Assembly: GCA_035294565.1 (NCBI GenBank) | Contig: DATGKR010000172.1 | Coordinates: forward strand, 1 to 29,903 | Origin: DATGKR01 sp035294565 | GTDB lineage: Bacteria > Actinomycetota > Acidimicrobiia > Acidimicrobiales > Palsa-688 | Reading direction: 5' to 3' | Length of the DNA: 29,903 nt | Part shown: in pieces, positions 1-8,516 of the stretch | Numbering within the stretch: position 1 is the stretch's first letter | How the letters are laid out: the number at the start of each line of letters is the position of its first letter | The notes under the pieces: model-generated | The model's input: only the letters and a program-made list of their open reading frames with translations | What the model was told of the DNA's origin: nothing | The model's database searches: none | Translations under genes and position numbers: made by a program

Positions 1-2
1 TG

Positions 3-59
3 CCCAAGGAGCCGCAGGTCGACCGCGACGTCCCCTTTCGGGACCTGCCTTTCAGCTAG
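3..59 (+). CDS. 3' end of an unidentified CDS (partial)
   Basis: From base 3 there is an open frame of 18 codons ending in TAG at 57-59, reading PKEPQVDRDVPFRDLPFS. The charged and proline composition looks like an ordinary protein C-terminus, but nothing in it identifies a family. It could be the tail of a transposase or other mobile-element gene, because the next 350 bases hold an unusual symmetric repeat. That link is only inference. The start lies outside the window. Confidence 0.3.
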   Translation, partial: PKEPQVDRDVPFRDLPFS

Positions 60-672
60 TTGAGCCCGCCCTTCAGCCGGAAGGACGTCGTTGTCGACCC
101 AGTCGGCTGCACACGAGGGCTCGGCGGCCATCGCGGCGCGCTTTCGCTCGAAGAAGACGGGTGAGGGCTTGGGTACACCCTGGGCGGAGGATCCGAGCAG
201 GCGGATCCACGGGTCGCAATTCGCTTTCGCTCGTGGCGCAGGGGCTTGGGCGAGGACCGTCATTGCCAGTTCGAGGACACATGGGGTTGGGCTAGGACTG
301 CCACCGGTCAGCTCTAGGACATGTCAGCAATCCCGATTTGTGAACGAAACCCGAGTTATTGACCGTATCTGCACATAAGTCGGGATTCGTTCACAAATCG
401 GGATTCGTCGTGCACCCTCGCGCGCCCGCCCACAGCGGCGTGAAGGAGGGCCGTTGACACGACTCTGGGCTCACGCTCGGCATCCACGCACGAGCGACGA
501 CCGATGCCGACCGGGCCGCAAGCGACCTGCTAGGCGGCCTCCTCGGTCCTGCTGAGCCGACAACACGGGCGGCCAGAGAGCGGGCCGAGGCGGCTGGAGA
601 GGCGGGCAGAGGCGACCAGAGCGCGGGCCGAGGCGGCAGAGGCGGCCGGAGAGGCGGCCAGATGGCCCCGCG
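60..672. other. Non-coding stretch, no supported gene
   Basis: Over 600 bases with no open frame of convincing composition. It contains the dyad of 18-bp repeats at 328-406, which is clearly more AT-rich than its surroundings. At about 580-660 there is a degenerate purine-rich run of gaggcggc-like words just past the FO synthase stop codon. A TTGACA at 454-459 has no matching -10 hexamer and no downstream gene. The region looks like a decayed mobile-element scar, but I cannot show that. Confidence 0.5.
328..406. repeat. Four 18-bp repeats arranged as a symmetric dyad
   Basis: Two tandem units on the plus strand (328-345 and 346-363) face two tandem units on the minus strand (371-388 and 389-406) across a 7-bp spacer. 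The consensus is about GAATCCCGATTTGTGAAC. The outer units are the closest to identical. Pairing gives 22 matches of 23 between 331-353 and 381-403. Such arrays occur as multi-copy transposase-binding sites at insertion-sequence ends and as clustered operators; the sequence alone does not decide between these. Confidence 0.75.
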
Positions 673-2991
673 CTAGACGGCGGCGACCCGCCCGTAGAGG
701 GTGGTGCGCTGTTCCAGGCGGCGGCCGAGCGGCTCGACCAGCGCCCGGAAGTCGGCCTCCCCGACGCGCTGGCCGTGGGCGGCCCCCGCCGCGCGGGAGA
801 TGTTCTCGTCTATCAGCGTGCCGCCCAGGTCGTTGACGCCAGCCTGCAACAGCTGGGAGACCCCATCGAGGCCGAGCTTCACCCAGGAGGCCTGAACGTT
901 GTCGATGAGCCCCCGGTAGGCGATTCGGGCCACGGCGTGAACCAGCACAACCTCCCGCCAGGTCGGCCCGCGCCGCGCCCGGCGCTGGAGGTAGATGGGG
1001 GCGGCCATGTGCACGAACGGCAGGCCGACGAACTCGGTGAAACCGCCGGTCTGCTTTTGCAGGTCGCGGGTGCGCACGAAGTGGCGAGCCCAGTGGAGCG
1101 GGTTCTCGATCGAGCCGAACATCATCGTCACGTTCGACTTCAGCCCCACGGAGTGGGCCGTGCGGTGCGCCTCGAGCCACTCCTCGGTGCTGATCTTGTC
1201 CGGGCAGAGCACGGCGCGCACCTCGTCGTCGAGGATCTCGGCGGCCGTGCCGGGCAGCGAGCGAAGCCCCGCGTCCATCAGGCGGCGCAGGTAAGAACCG
1301 AGGGGCTCGCCGAGGCGGCGGGCGCCCTCGGTCACCTCCAGTGCGGTGAAGCCGTGGACGTGGATGCCCGGGGCGGCCTCCTTCACGGTCCTGGCCACCT
1401 CCACGTAGTAGTCGCCGTCGAAGTCGGGGTGGATGCCGCCCTGCAGGCAGACCTCGGTGGCCCCCATGTCCCAGGCCTCGCGGGTGCGGGCGGCGATGTC
1501 ATCCAGGCCGAGCAGGTACGGCGTGCCCCGCAGGTTGAGCGACAACGGCCCTTTGGAGAAGCCGCAGAAACGGCACTTGAAGGTGCAGACGTTGGTGTAA
1601 TTGATGTTGCGGTTGCTCACCCAGGTGACCGCGTCGCCGACGGCCTCCGCGCGAAGCTCGTCGGCAAGGGCGGCCACCGCTGCCACCTCCTGCCCGCGCG
1701 CCGTGAACAGGTCGGCGATCTCCGCCAGCCCCGGTTCCTGGCCGAGGCGGACCCCGGCCAGAACCTCGCCGACCCTCCCGCTGGCGGCCGGAGCCGCGCC
1801 GGGCACCAGCACCGGAGGCGGCACCGCCGCCCCCGAGTACCACTGGGTGGAGCGGCGCCCGACCAGGACCACCTCGGCGCCGTCGCCGACGTTGCGGTAC
1901 TCGCCGACCTTCTGGGGGAACACCGAGCCGGGGTCGTCGCGCGCCAGCCCCGAAGCGTCGCTGCGGTCGAGGACGGCGAAGCGCATCGCCTCGTCTAGCC
2001 ACCTCCCGGGGTCGGCGACGTAGGAGGGGTACACGGTCAGCCTCGGCGCCAGAACGTGACCCGCCGCCTCCGTGGCGCGCCGCAAGGCGTCGAGGGCGGG
2101 CCAGGGGCGTTCGGGGTTGACATGGTCGGCGGTCAGCGGCGACACGCCTCCCCAGTCGTCGATGCCCGCAGCCAGCAGGCCGGCGAGGTCGTCGGACAGG
2201 TTGGGGGGGGCCTGCACGTGGATCTCGGCAGGCAGGATCGTCCTGGCGAGGGCGATCGCCTCGACGAAGTCGTCCGCCGGGCAGGGGGGGTGGCGGTGCA
2301 TGGCCGTGCCCGGCTTGGGAAGGAAGTTCTGGACGATCACCTCCTGGACGTGGCCGTGGCGGGCGTGGGACTCGGCGATCGCCTCGAGCGCCTCCACCCT
2401 GTCGGCTCGGGTCTCGCCGATGCCGACCAGGATCCCGGTGGTGAACGGTATAGACAGCCGCCCTGCCGCCTCCAGCGTGGCGAGGCGCCGCTCGGGGGTC
2501 TTGTCCGGCGAGCCTCGGTGGGCGTCGAGACCGGGTCGCAGCGTCTCGAGCATCATCCCCTGGCTGGCCGCGACCGGCCGCAAGGCGGCGAGCTCGTCGG
2601 TGTGCAGGGCGCCGGCGTTGGCGTGGGGGAGCAAGCCGGTCTCCTCGACGACCAGGCGGCACATGGCCGCCAGGTAGGCGACCGTCGAGGGGTATCCGTG
2701 CTCGGCGAGCCAGGACGCCGCCTGCGGGTAGCGCTCCTCGGGGCGCTCGCCGAGGGTGAACAGCGCCTCGTGGCAGCCGGCTTCCGCCCCGGCGCGGGCT
2801 ATGTCGAGCACCTCGGCGGGGGTCAGGTAGGGGGCGCTGGCCAAGCGGGCCGGGGCCTTGGCGAAGGTGCAGTAGCCGCAACGGTCGCGGCAGAGCATCG
2901 TGAGGGGGATGAAAACCTTGGGGGAGAACGTCACGGTGGTCCCGTAGACGTCGTCCCGCACTGCCCTGGCCCGGCGGAGAAGCTGCTCCAT
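673..2991 (-). CDS. fbiC: 7,8-didemethyl-8-hydroxy-5-deazariboflavin (FO) synthase, CofG-CofH fusion
   Basis: Makes FO, the deazaflavin chromophore of coenzyme F420, from tyrosine and 5-amino-6-ribitylaminouracil using two radical-SAM modules in one cytoplasmic polypeptide. Each module shows a CxxxCxxC cluster motif for a 4Fe-4S centre: CRDRCGYC (C34, C38, C41) in the CofG half, and CTFKCRFC (last Cys about residue 476) in the CofH half. Family blocks such as LSIPFTTGILVGIGET, DDWGGVSPLT and PGTAAEILDDEVR are intact. At 772 residues it is shorter than mycobacterial FbiC (about 856), lacking part of the N-terminal lead-in. The ATG at 2991 is chosen because TAGCGT ends 7 nt upstream. A GTG at 3000 with GAGGGG ahead of it is the alternative. 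It diverges from the amidohydrolase. The other F420 genes are not in this window. Confidence 0.95.
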   Translation of the reverse strand: MEQLLRRARAVRDDVYGTTVTFSPKVFIPLTMLCRDRCGYCTFAKAPARLASAPYLTPAEVLDIARAGAEAGCHEALFTLGERPEERYPQAASWLAEHGYPSTVAYLAAMCRLVVEETGLLPHANAGALHTDELAALRPVAASQGMMLETLRPGLDAHRGSPDKTPERRLATLEAAGRLSIPFTTGILVGIGETRADRVEALEAIAESHARHGHVQEVIVQNFLPKPGTAMHRHPPCPADDFVEAIALARTILPAEIHVQAPPNLSDDLAGLLAAGIDDWGGVSPLTADHVNPERPWPALDALRRATEAAGHVLAPRLTVYPSYVADPGRWLDEAMRFAVLDRSDASGLARDDPGSVFPQKVGEYRNVGDGAEVVLVGRRSTQWYSGAAVPPPVLVPGAAPAASGRVGEVLAGVRLGQEPGLAEIADLFTARGQEVAAVAALADELRAEAVGDAVTWVSNRNINYTNVCTFKCRFCGFSKGPLSLNLRGTPYLLGLDDIAARTREAWDMGATEVCLQGGIHPDFDGDYYVEVARTVKEAAPGIHVHGFTALEVTEGARRLGEPLGSYLRRLMDAGLRSLPGTAAEILDDEVRAVLCPDKISTEEWLEAHRTAHSVGLKSNVTMMFGSIENPLHWARHFVRTRDLQKQTGGFTEFVGLPFVHMAAPIYLQRRARRGPTWREVVLVHAVARIAYRGLIDNVQASWVKLGLDGVSQLLQAGVNDLGGTLIDENISRAAGAAHGQRVGEADFRALVEPLGRRLEQRTTLYGRVAAV

Positions 2992-2998
2992 GCGCTGC

Positions 2999-3004
2999 AC
3001 GCTA
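2999..3004 (-). promoter_or_regulatory. -10 hexamer of fbiC
   Basis: TAGCGT on the minus strand, 7 nt before the ATG at 2991, predicting a leaderless message. A second candidate, TATCTT at 3039-3034, would give a leader of about 30 nt. Confidence 0.5.
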
Positions 3005-3038
3005 CATCGACCCCTCGAGACAGACCTCCCCACAAGAT

Positions 3039-3056
3039 ACTTGATCAACATCAAGT
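3039..3056. promoter_or_regulatory. Palindrome between fbiC and the amidohydrolase gene (candidate operator)
   Basis: Perfect 7-bp arms ACTTGAT (3039-3045) and ATCAAGT (3050-3056) around CAAC, in a short AT-rich island between divergent genes. It ends 7 bp before the amidohydrolase -10 hexamer and abuts the alternative fbiC -10 at 3034-3039. That is where a dimeric regulator could act on both promoters. The regulator is unknown. Confidence 0.5.
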
Positions 3057-3063
3057 AATCGGC

Positions 3064-3069
3064 TAGGCT
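3064..3069 (+). promoter_or_regulatory. -10 hexamer of the amidohydrolase gene
   Basis: TAGGCT, 6 nt before the ATG at 3076. No clear -35 element and no strong Shine-Dalgarno sequence. Confidence 0.55.
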
Positions 3070-3075
3070 GGTGGC

Positions 3076-4329
3076 ATGGACAGGTACGTCGTGATCTCCG
3101 CGGACACCCACGCCGGCGCCGACCTCCGTGACTACAGGCCGTACCTGCCCCGGGACCTGCACGACGAGTTCGACCGCTGGGCCGATAGCTACCAGAGCCC
3201 ATTCGACGACCTGGTCGTCGCCACCGCCAAGCGCAACTGGGACTCGGAGTTCCGCCTCTCGGAGATGGACGCCGACGGCGTCGCCGGCGAGGTGCTCATC
3301 CCCAACACGATCCCCCCCTTCTTCCCGACCAGCCCCAACATCACCATCAGCCTGCCGCGCACCAAGGACGAGCTCGACAAGCGCTGGGCGGGTATCCAGG
3401 CCCACAACCGCTGGCAGGTCGACTTCTGCTCCCTCGCCCCCGAGCGCCGGCGCGGCCTGATCCAGGTGTTCCCCAACGACGTCGAGAGGGCCATGGACGA
3501 GATCCGCTGGGGCGTCGAGCAGGGATGCTTCGGCGGGGTTCTCGTCCCGCCGGTATCGCCGGGCGACCCGGTGGTGCCGCCCCTGTTCCACACCCGCTAC
3601 GAGCCGCTCTGGGGGCTCTGCCAGGACCTGGACCTGAGCGTTGTGCACCACAGCGGCCCGGGCAGCCCGCTCATGCCGATGGACCAGCCCGCCTCCAACC
3701 CGGTCCTGATAACCGAGATGGCCACCTGGGCGCAGCGCACCCTCGGCCACCTCATCCTTGCCGGCGTCTTCGAGCGCTACCCCAGGCTGCGCTTCGTACC
3801 TACCGAGCAGGGCACCATGTGGGTGCGGATGCAGGTCGCGACCCTCGACGCGATGGTGCCCAGCATGAAGTCCGACGCCCAGAACCGCACCTACGGGATC
3901 TTCGGCGGCTCGTCGGTGGACGCGCTCACCATGGCGCCCAGCGACTACGTGCGGCGCAACTGCTACTTCGGCACGTTCCTCACCCCCTACGAGAAAGGCA
4001 TGATCGACTGGCTGGGCGAGGACCACGTCATGTGGGGCACCGACTACCCCCACGAGGAGGGGACCTGCCCGCACACCAAGCTCGCCATCCGCTGGGCGCT
4101 TCACGACCAGGCGCCCGAGCGGGTCCGCAAGATCGTCGGGACCAACGCGGCGCGCGTCTACGGCTTCGACCTCGACGCGCTGGCCCCGATCGCCGAGCGG
4201 ATCGGGCCGAGCGTGGAGGAGATGTCCACGCCGCTCGGCGACACCGGCTTCGTCGCTCCCATGGCCTTCGCCGCCCGCCCATTCGAGGGGGGCCTGGCGC
4301 TCGCGAGGCTGGCGCCGGCGAGGACCTGA
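3076..4329 (+). CDS. Amidohydrolase-family (PF04909-type) metal-dependent hydrolase or decarboxylase
   Basis: A 417-residue TIM-barrel amidohydrolase-2 protein. It opens with the strand-1 metal motif SADTHAG (D10-H12 region). It also has a barrel histidine in VVHHSGPGS, an acidic residue in FVPTEQGTMW and the closing aspartate in MWGTDYPHEEG. The family hydrolyses or decarboxylates varied, often aromatic, substrates; the substrate here cannot be read from sequence. Start: ATG 3076, with TAGGCT 6 nt upstream. It diverges from fbiC with a palindrome between them; a shared regulator is possible, but a functional link to F420 is not shown. The last 14 or so residues (after FAARPFE) come from the first unit of the tandem repeat array at 4287, so the native C-terminus may have been replaced or extended. 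Confidence 0.85.
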   Translation: MDRYVVISADTHAGADLRDYRPYLPRDLHDEFDRWADSYQSPFDDLVVATAKRNWDSEFRLSEMDADGVAGEVLIPNTIPPFFPTSPNITISLPRTKDELDKRWAGIQAHNRWQVDFCSLAPERRRGLIQVFPNDVERAMDEIRWGVEQGCFGGVLVPPVSPGDPVVPPLFHTRYEPLWGLCQDLDLSVVHHSGPGSPLMPMDQPASNPVLITEMATWAQRTLGHLILAGVFERYPRLRFVPTEQGTMWVRMQVATLDAMVPSMKSDAQNRTYGIFGGSSVDALTMAPSDYVRRNCYFGTFLTPYEKGMIDWLGEDHVMWGTDYPHEEGTCPHTKLAIRWALHDQAPERVRKIVGTNAARVYGFDLDALAPIAERIGPSVEEMSTPLGDTGFVAPMAFAARPFEGGLALARLAPART

Positions 4330-4502
4330 GCCCCCCACGAGGGCGTCGGCGGGGGGGCCTGGCGCTCGCGAGGCTGGCGCCGGCGAGGACCTGAGCCCCC
4401 CACGAGGGCGTCGGCGGGGGGGCCTGGCGCCGGCGAGGACCTGAGCCCCCCACGAGGGCGTCGGCGGGGGCCTGGCGCCGGCGAGGACCTGAGGGCGCCG
4501 GC
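4287..4502. repeat. Tandem repeat array, about 3.5 units of 64/65/50 bp, over the amidohydrolase stop codon
   Basis: Unit 1 is 4287-4350, unit 2 is 4351-4415, and unit 3 is 4416-4465, lacking a 15-bp stretch (ctcgcgaggctggcg). A partial fourth unit runs from 4466. Each of the first three runs from a G-run through GGCCTGGCG and GAGGACCTGAG to CCCCCCACGAGGGCGTCGGC. The TGA in unit 1 is the amidohydrolase stop. The C-run and the next unit's G-run can pair into a hairpin, so the array may also end transcription. All minus-strand frames across it are open, which creates long spurious ORFs. Confidence 0.9.
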
Positions 4503-4536
4503 GGGTCCAGCCACCACGGGGTGGGTCCGGTCCGCT

Positions 4537-4542
4537 TACGAT
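4537..4542 (+). promoter_or_regulatory. -10 hexamer of the trehalase gene
   Basis: TACGAT, 7 nt before the GTG at 4550. It sits just downstream of the tandem array. Confidence 0.55.
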
Positions 4543-4549
4543 CGGGGAT

Positions 4550-6562
4550 GTGACAACCCGGCCAGATCCCACGACGGGAGCGTTCCAGGCGGACGCGATG
4601 CTGTCGCCCATGGGCGGGAGCGCCTTCCCCCCCATAGCCGACTACGCCTTCCTCTCCGACTGCGAGACCAACTGCCTGATAGCGCCGAGCGGTGCGGTCG
4701 AATGGATGTGCATTCCCCGGCCGGACTCGCCCTCGGTCTTCGCGGCGATGCTCGACCGGGGCGCTGGCAGCTTCCGGTTGGGCCCCGACGACGAGATGGT
4801 GCCGGCGGCGAGGCGCTACCTGCCGGGCAGCCTCATGCTGGAGACCACCTGGCAGACGCGCACCGGCTGGCTGATCGTCCGCGACGCCCTGTGCATGGGC
4901 CCCTGGCACAACCTCACCGAGCGCTCCAAGTCCCACCGACGTTCGCCGACGGACTTCGACGCCGAGCACTGCCTGCTTCGCACCGCGCGCTGCGTCACCG
5001 GGACCGTGGAGCTGTCGATGATCTGCGACCCTGTGTTCGACTACGCCCGAGCGGAGCCCGAATGGGAGTACGACGGCGAGGGCTACGGGCGGCTCGTCGC
5101 AACCGACCCCTCCAAGGGCACGACCCTCCGTCTCACCACCGACCTCCGCCCCGGGATCGAGCGGCGCCTCGTCAAGGCCCGCACCAGGATGGTGGAGGGA
5201 GACTCGCACTTCGTCGCCCTGTCCTGGTCGCACTGCGCGCCGCCGGAGACCTTCGAGGAGGCGATGGTGCGCATGGGCCGGACCGCCGAGCACTGGCGCC
5301 AGTGGATCACCGACGGCGACTTCCCCGACCACCGCTGGCGCAGCTACCTGCAGCGAAGCGCCCTCACCCTCAAGGGGCTCACCTACGCCCCCACCGGCGC
5401 GCTGCTCGCCGCGGCGACCACCAGCCTCCCCGAGACGCCGCATGGGCAGCGCAACTGGGACTACCGCTACGCCTGGGTGAGGGACTCCACGTTCGCCCTG
5501 TGGGGCCTCTACACCCTCGGTTTCGACATCGAAGCCGACGACTTCTTTTCCTTCATCACCGACGCCTGCCCCGAGGGCCAGCCCCTGCAGGTCATGTACG
5601 GGATCGGCGGTGAACGGGAGCTGACCGAGGAGACACTGCCCCACCTGTCCGGCTACGAGGGGGCCTCGCCGGTCCGCATCGGCAACGCCGCCTACAACCA
5701 GAAGCAGCACGACGTGTGGGGGGCGATGCTCGACTCGATCCTCTTGCACGCCCGGTCGCGCAGCCGCCTGCACGAGTCGATGTGGCCGTTCATCAAGCGC
5801 CAGGTGGAGGAGGCGGCCGCCCACTGGGAGGAGCCCGACCGGGGCATCTGGGAGGTCCGCGGCGAACCGCAGCACTTCACCAGCAGCAAGTTCATGTGCT
5901 GGGTGGCGCTCGACCGCGGCGCTCGTCTGGCCCGGCTGTTCGACCAGCACGCCTACGCGGACAAATGGGAGGCCCTCGCCGAGCAGATCCGCGCCGACAT
6001 CTGCGCCAAGGGTGTCGACGAGCGGGGGGTCTTCGTGCAGCGCTACGGGTCAAAGGCGCTCGACGCCTCCGTGCTCTTGATGCCGCTGTTGCGTTTCCTG
6101 CCCCCCGACGACCCGCGCATCCGGGCCACGGTGCTGGCCATCGCAGACGAGCTCACCGAGCACGGCCTGGTCCTCCGCTACCGGCCGGAGGAGACCGACG
6201 ACGGCCAGAGCGGGGAGGAGGGCACGTTCACCATCTGCTCGTTCTGGCTGGTGTCGGCGCTGGTGGAGATCGGCGAGGTGGACCGCGGCCGACGCCTCTG
6301 CGAGCGGCTGCTGTCGCTCGCCAGCCCCCTCGAGCTCTACGCCGAGGAGATCGACCATCACAGCGGACGCCACCTCGGCAACTTCCCCCAGGCGTTCACC
6401 CATCTGGCGCTCATCAACGCCGTGATGCACGTGATCAGAGCCGAGCAGACCCAGGATCAGGTCGCGCTCAACCTGCACGGCACGCCGATGGGTGTCGCGC
6501 CCTCGGCGAGCGAACCGGCCGACGGGCACCCCGAGGCCGACGAGCCGCTCGACCCCCGCTAG
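4550..6562 (+). CDS. GH15-family trehalase (mycobacterial Rv2402 type)
   Basis: A 670-residue protein matching the mycobacterial trehalase family over its full length. Recognisable blocks are FPPIADYAFLSDCETNCLI, RPDSPSVFAAMLDRGAG, NWDYRYAWVRDSTFALWGLY, EPDRGIWEVRGEPQHF and EEGTFTICSFWLVSALVEIG. This family hydrolyses trehalose to two glucoses. The (alpha/alpha)6 barrel uses two glutamates: E435 in RGIWEVRGE is a candidate acid and E556/E557 in GEEGTF the candidate base. A broader glucoamylase-like GH15 role is the alternative. Start: GTG 4550, with TACGAT 7 nt upstream; ATG 4598 is possible. The stop TAG at 6560-6562 is part of the CTAG that flanks the adjacent insertion sequence, so the insertion left the protein intact. 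Confidence 0.9.
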   Translation: MTTRPDPTTGAFQADAMLSPMGGSAFPPIADYAFLSDCETNCLIAPSGAVEWMCIPRPDSPSVFAAMLDRGAGSFRLGPDDEMVPAARRYLPGSLMLETTWQTRTGWLIVRDALCMGPWHNLTERSKSHRRSPTDFDAEHCLLRTARCVTGTVELSMICDPVFDYARAEPEWEYDGEGYGRLVATDPSKGTTLRLTTDLRPGIERRLVKARTRMVEGDSHFVALSWSHCAPPETFEEAMVRMGRTAEHWRQWITDGDFPDHRWRSYLQRSALTLKGLTYAPTGALLAAATTSLPETPHGQRNWDYRYAWVRDSTFALWGLYTLGFDIEADDFFSFITDACPEGQPLQVMYGIGGERELTEETLPHLSGYEGASPVRIGNAAYNQKQHDVWGAMLDSILLHARSRSRLHESMWPFIKRQVEEAAAHWEEPDRGIWEVRGEPQHFTSSKFMCWVALDRGARLARLFDQHAYADKWEALAEQIRADICAKGVDERGVFVQRYGSKALDASVLLMPLLRFLPPDDPRIRATVLAIADELTEHGLVLRYRPEETDDGQSGEEGTFTICSFWLVSALVEIGEVDRGRRLCERLLSLASPLELYAEEIDHHSGRHLGNFPQAFTHLALINAVMHVIRAEQTQDQVALNLHGTPMGVAPSASEPADGHPEADEPLDPR

Positions 6563-6577
6563 CCCGAACTTCCCCCC
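6559..6577. repeat. Left end of the insertion sequence: CTAG plus terminal inverted repeat
   Basis: CTAG at 6559-6562, containing the trehalase stop codon, followed by the 15-bp terminal repeat. It is complementary over its whole length to 8517-8535. Confidence 0.9.
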
Positions 6578-6639
6578 GCTGAGGGCGCGAGAGGGGCGCT
6601 GAGCTGGGGTTATGGTGGTTGGGAGGTTGGGGGTTCTGC

Positions 6640-8385
6640 CTACGCGGCGCCTAGTTGGGGGCTGACTTGGAGCAGTTGGAAGGCTCGCTGTTGGAGGGGG
6701 GTGGGGCGGGTGATCTTGGTGAAGGCCGGAAGGCTGGTGTCGGTTGGCTGGATGCGGTTGAGGCAGATGGTGGCGAGGTCAGCGAGTAAGGTGCGCAGTG
6801 AGTGCAGTGGCTGGCCGGCGGCATCGGTTTTCTTGGCGTCTTTGGCTTTGGCGGCGGCTGAGCGTGCTGCGGGGGCGACGGGCGAGGGCCGCTGGGCGTG
6901 GGGTTTGTCCTCGTCGACGAACAGCAGCGGCGAGAGACGGTCGTAGAGGTGCCATTCGATGTAGTGGGCGAGCATGCAGATGAAGAAGTGGGCTTTGACC
7001 CGGTCGGTCTTGCGGTGGTGGATGGGGCGCACGTCCAAGTCGCCGTTGAAGATGCGAAAGGCTCTCTCCACTTTGGCAAGATGCTTGTAGGAGGTGACGA
7101 CTTCTTCGGCGGCCAGGGTTTCGGCGGCCACGTTGGTGCGGATCACATAGATGCCGTCGAGCGCGGCCTCGGCTTGGATGGACTCCTGGTTGGCCTTATA
7201 GGAGAACGCCTCGTCTGAGATGGTGATCTCGAAGTGCTTGCCCATCTTGTATTTCCAGGCGTCTCTAGCGACGCGCATGGCGATCTTGTCCTTGCCCCTA
7301 TAGGGGCGGCGGTCGCGTTCGACCGCGGCTTTGATCTTGGCCAGCTCTTTCTCGGTTGCTGCTAGCAGCTCATCGCGCTTGCGGGTCCGCTCGGCGGCCA
7401 AAAGCGGGTTGCGGCAGGCCACCAGCCGTTCGCCGGGGAAATCGGGATGGGAGATCTCCACCAGATCGGTCTGGTCGAAAAGCGACAGTTGGATATGGCC
7501 GGCTTCGGCCAAGGAGCGGATCGTCGGCGCTCTAAGAGCGGTGATCCACTCCAGCCCGGCGGGAGCGACGTCTTCATCGATGCGGGCCATGGTCAACATC
7601 CCCCGGTCGCCCACCAGCACCACATGGGACAGGCCGAAGCGCTGGCTGATCTTCTTCACCTGATCGGCCACAGTGTCAGGATCAGCGGTGCTGCCCTCGA
7701 AAACCTCGACCGCTACTGGGATCCCGACCTTGTTGGTCAACAGCCCATAGACCACCTGGAGGCGGCCTTTGACGCCGTCTCTGGCATAGCCGAGCTTGGC
7801 CAGGGGGCAGGTGCTGCCCTCAAAGGCGGCGGAGGACACGTCGTAGAGCACCAAGGTGCCCTCCTCGAGATGACGATCGGCCAGGGCGTGTTCCACTTTG
7901 GACTGCCTGGCGAGGATCCAGTCCATCGCCTCATACAGGTCGTCCTCGTCAGCTCCCGACACGCCCAGCACCTCTCCCAACGAGCTCGAGGCCGTCTCGG
8001 AGCGCAGACCACGGGCGGTGGCCAGCTTGGGGCCGGGACAGATCACCCTCGATATCACCAACGCCATGGCCAGATCCCGCAGCCGAGACGGTTCGGGCTC
8101 CAACAACTCGGCCAAACCGAGGTGTCGGGCCGTCCCCCACGTGGCGGCGACGTGGCCATGAGGCAGGCTGCGGACCACCTCGAACGCCTCCGCCAGCTCC
8201 GCCCAGCCAGGTCCCCGCCCGCCGGGCTGGCCTTTCAACCCAGCCTCGAATGCGGCCAGCTTGTCCGCCGACCAGTGCGACAGGTTGGCCAGGGTGCGTG
8301 TCTTGACCCGGCCGTTCTCCCGGTAGCTCTCACGCAACAAGATCGTCGGCGGTGAGCCCCGGTTGGGCACCCGGGCCACGTACAT
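6640..8385 (-). CDS. IS1634-family (IS4-like DDE) transposase
   Basis: A 581-residue transposase that cuts and rejoins the ends of its own element. The start MYVARVPNRGSPPTILLRES is characteristic of the IS1634 family. The DDE triad is visible: D182 in LYDVSSAAF, D260 in VLVGDRGML, and E440 in VERAFRIFNGDLDVRPI. The roughly 180 residues between the second D and the E are the large insertion domain of this group. No frameshift or internal stop is seen, so it is probably active. ATG 8385 is preferred to ATG 8397, because TATGCT ends 7 nt before it and family members begin MYV. Confidence 0.95.
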   Translation of the reverse strand: MYVARVPNRGSPPTILLRESYRENGRVKTRTLANLSHWSADKLAAFEAGLKGQPGGRGPGWAELAEAFEVVRSLPHGHVAATWGTARHLGLAELLEPEPSRLRDLAMALVISRVICPGPKLATARGLRSETASSSLGEVLGVSGADEDDLYEAMDWILARQSKVEHALADRHLEEGTLVLYDVSSAAFEGSTCPLAKLGYARDGVKGRLQVVYGLLTNKVGIPVAVEVFEGSTADPDTVADQVKKISQRFGLSHVVLVGDRGMLTMARIDEDVAPAGLEWITALRAPTIRSLAEAGHIQLSLFDQTDLVEISHPDFPGERLVACRNPLLAAERTRKRDELLAATEKELAKIKAAVERDRRPYRGKDKIAMRVARDAWKYKMGKHFEITISDEAFSYKANQESIQAEAALDGIYVIRTNVAAETLAAEEVVTSYKHLAKVERAFRIFNGDLDVRPIHHRKTDRVKAHFFICMLAHYIEWHLYDRLSPLLFVDEDKPHAQRPSPVAPAARSAAAKAKDAKKTDAAGQPLHSLRTLLADLATICLNRIQPTDTSLPAFTKITRPTPLQQRAFQLLQVSPQLGAA

Positions 8386-8392
8386 GCTTACA

Positions 8393-8398
8393 AGCATA
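8393..8398 (-). promoter_or_regulatory. -10 hexamer of the transposase gene
   Basis: TATGCT, 7 nt before the ATG at 8385. It overlaps the alternative ATG at 8397, which argues against that start. Confidence 0.5.
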
Positions 8399-8516
8399 GC
8401 CGCTTATCCCAACAACATCAATGATCACCCCCGCTACACATGCCTACAGATCCGCAACTCCCCAAGCGCAAAACAGCAGGCAGACCTATGCGTTCCGTCT
8501 CCACCCAACTGCGGCT

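Noticed and set aside
91..378. 95-residue plus-strand frame starting TTG
   Set aside because: No promoter, no Shine-Dalgarno sequence and no motif, and its end runs into the repeat dyad.
454..459. TTGACA resembling a -35 box
   Set aside because: No -10 hexamer at 16-18 bp and no gene downstream on that strand.
4287..4502. Possible CRISPR array
   Set aside because: Units adjoin with no unique spacers and vary in length; no cas genes are present.
673..4635. A 1320-residue minus-strand frame containing FO synthase with a 548-residue N-terminal extension
   Set aside because: The extension is antisense to the amidohydrolase and the repeat array and is Arg/Pro/Gly/Val-rich. FO synthase begins at 2991.
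4028..5950. Long minus-strand frame across the repeat array and trehalase
   Set aside because: Shadow of the amidohydrolase and trehalase genes; composition is typical of antisense reading in high-GC DNA.
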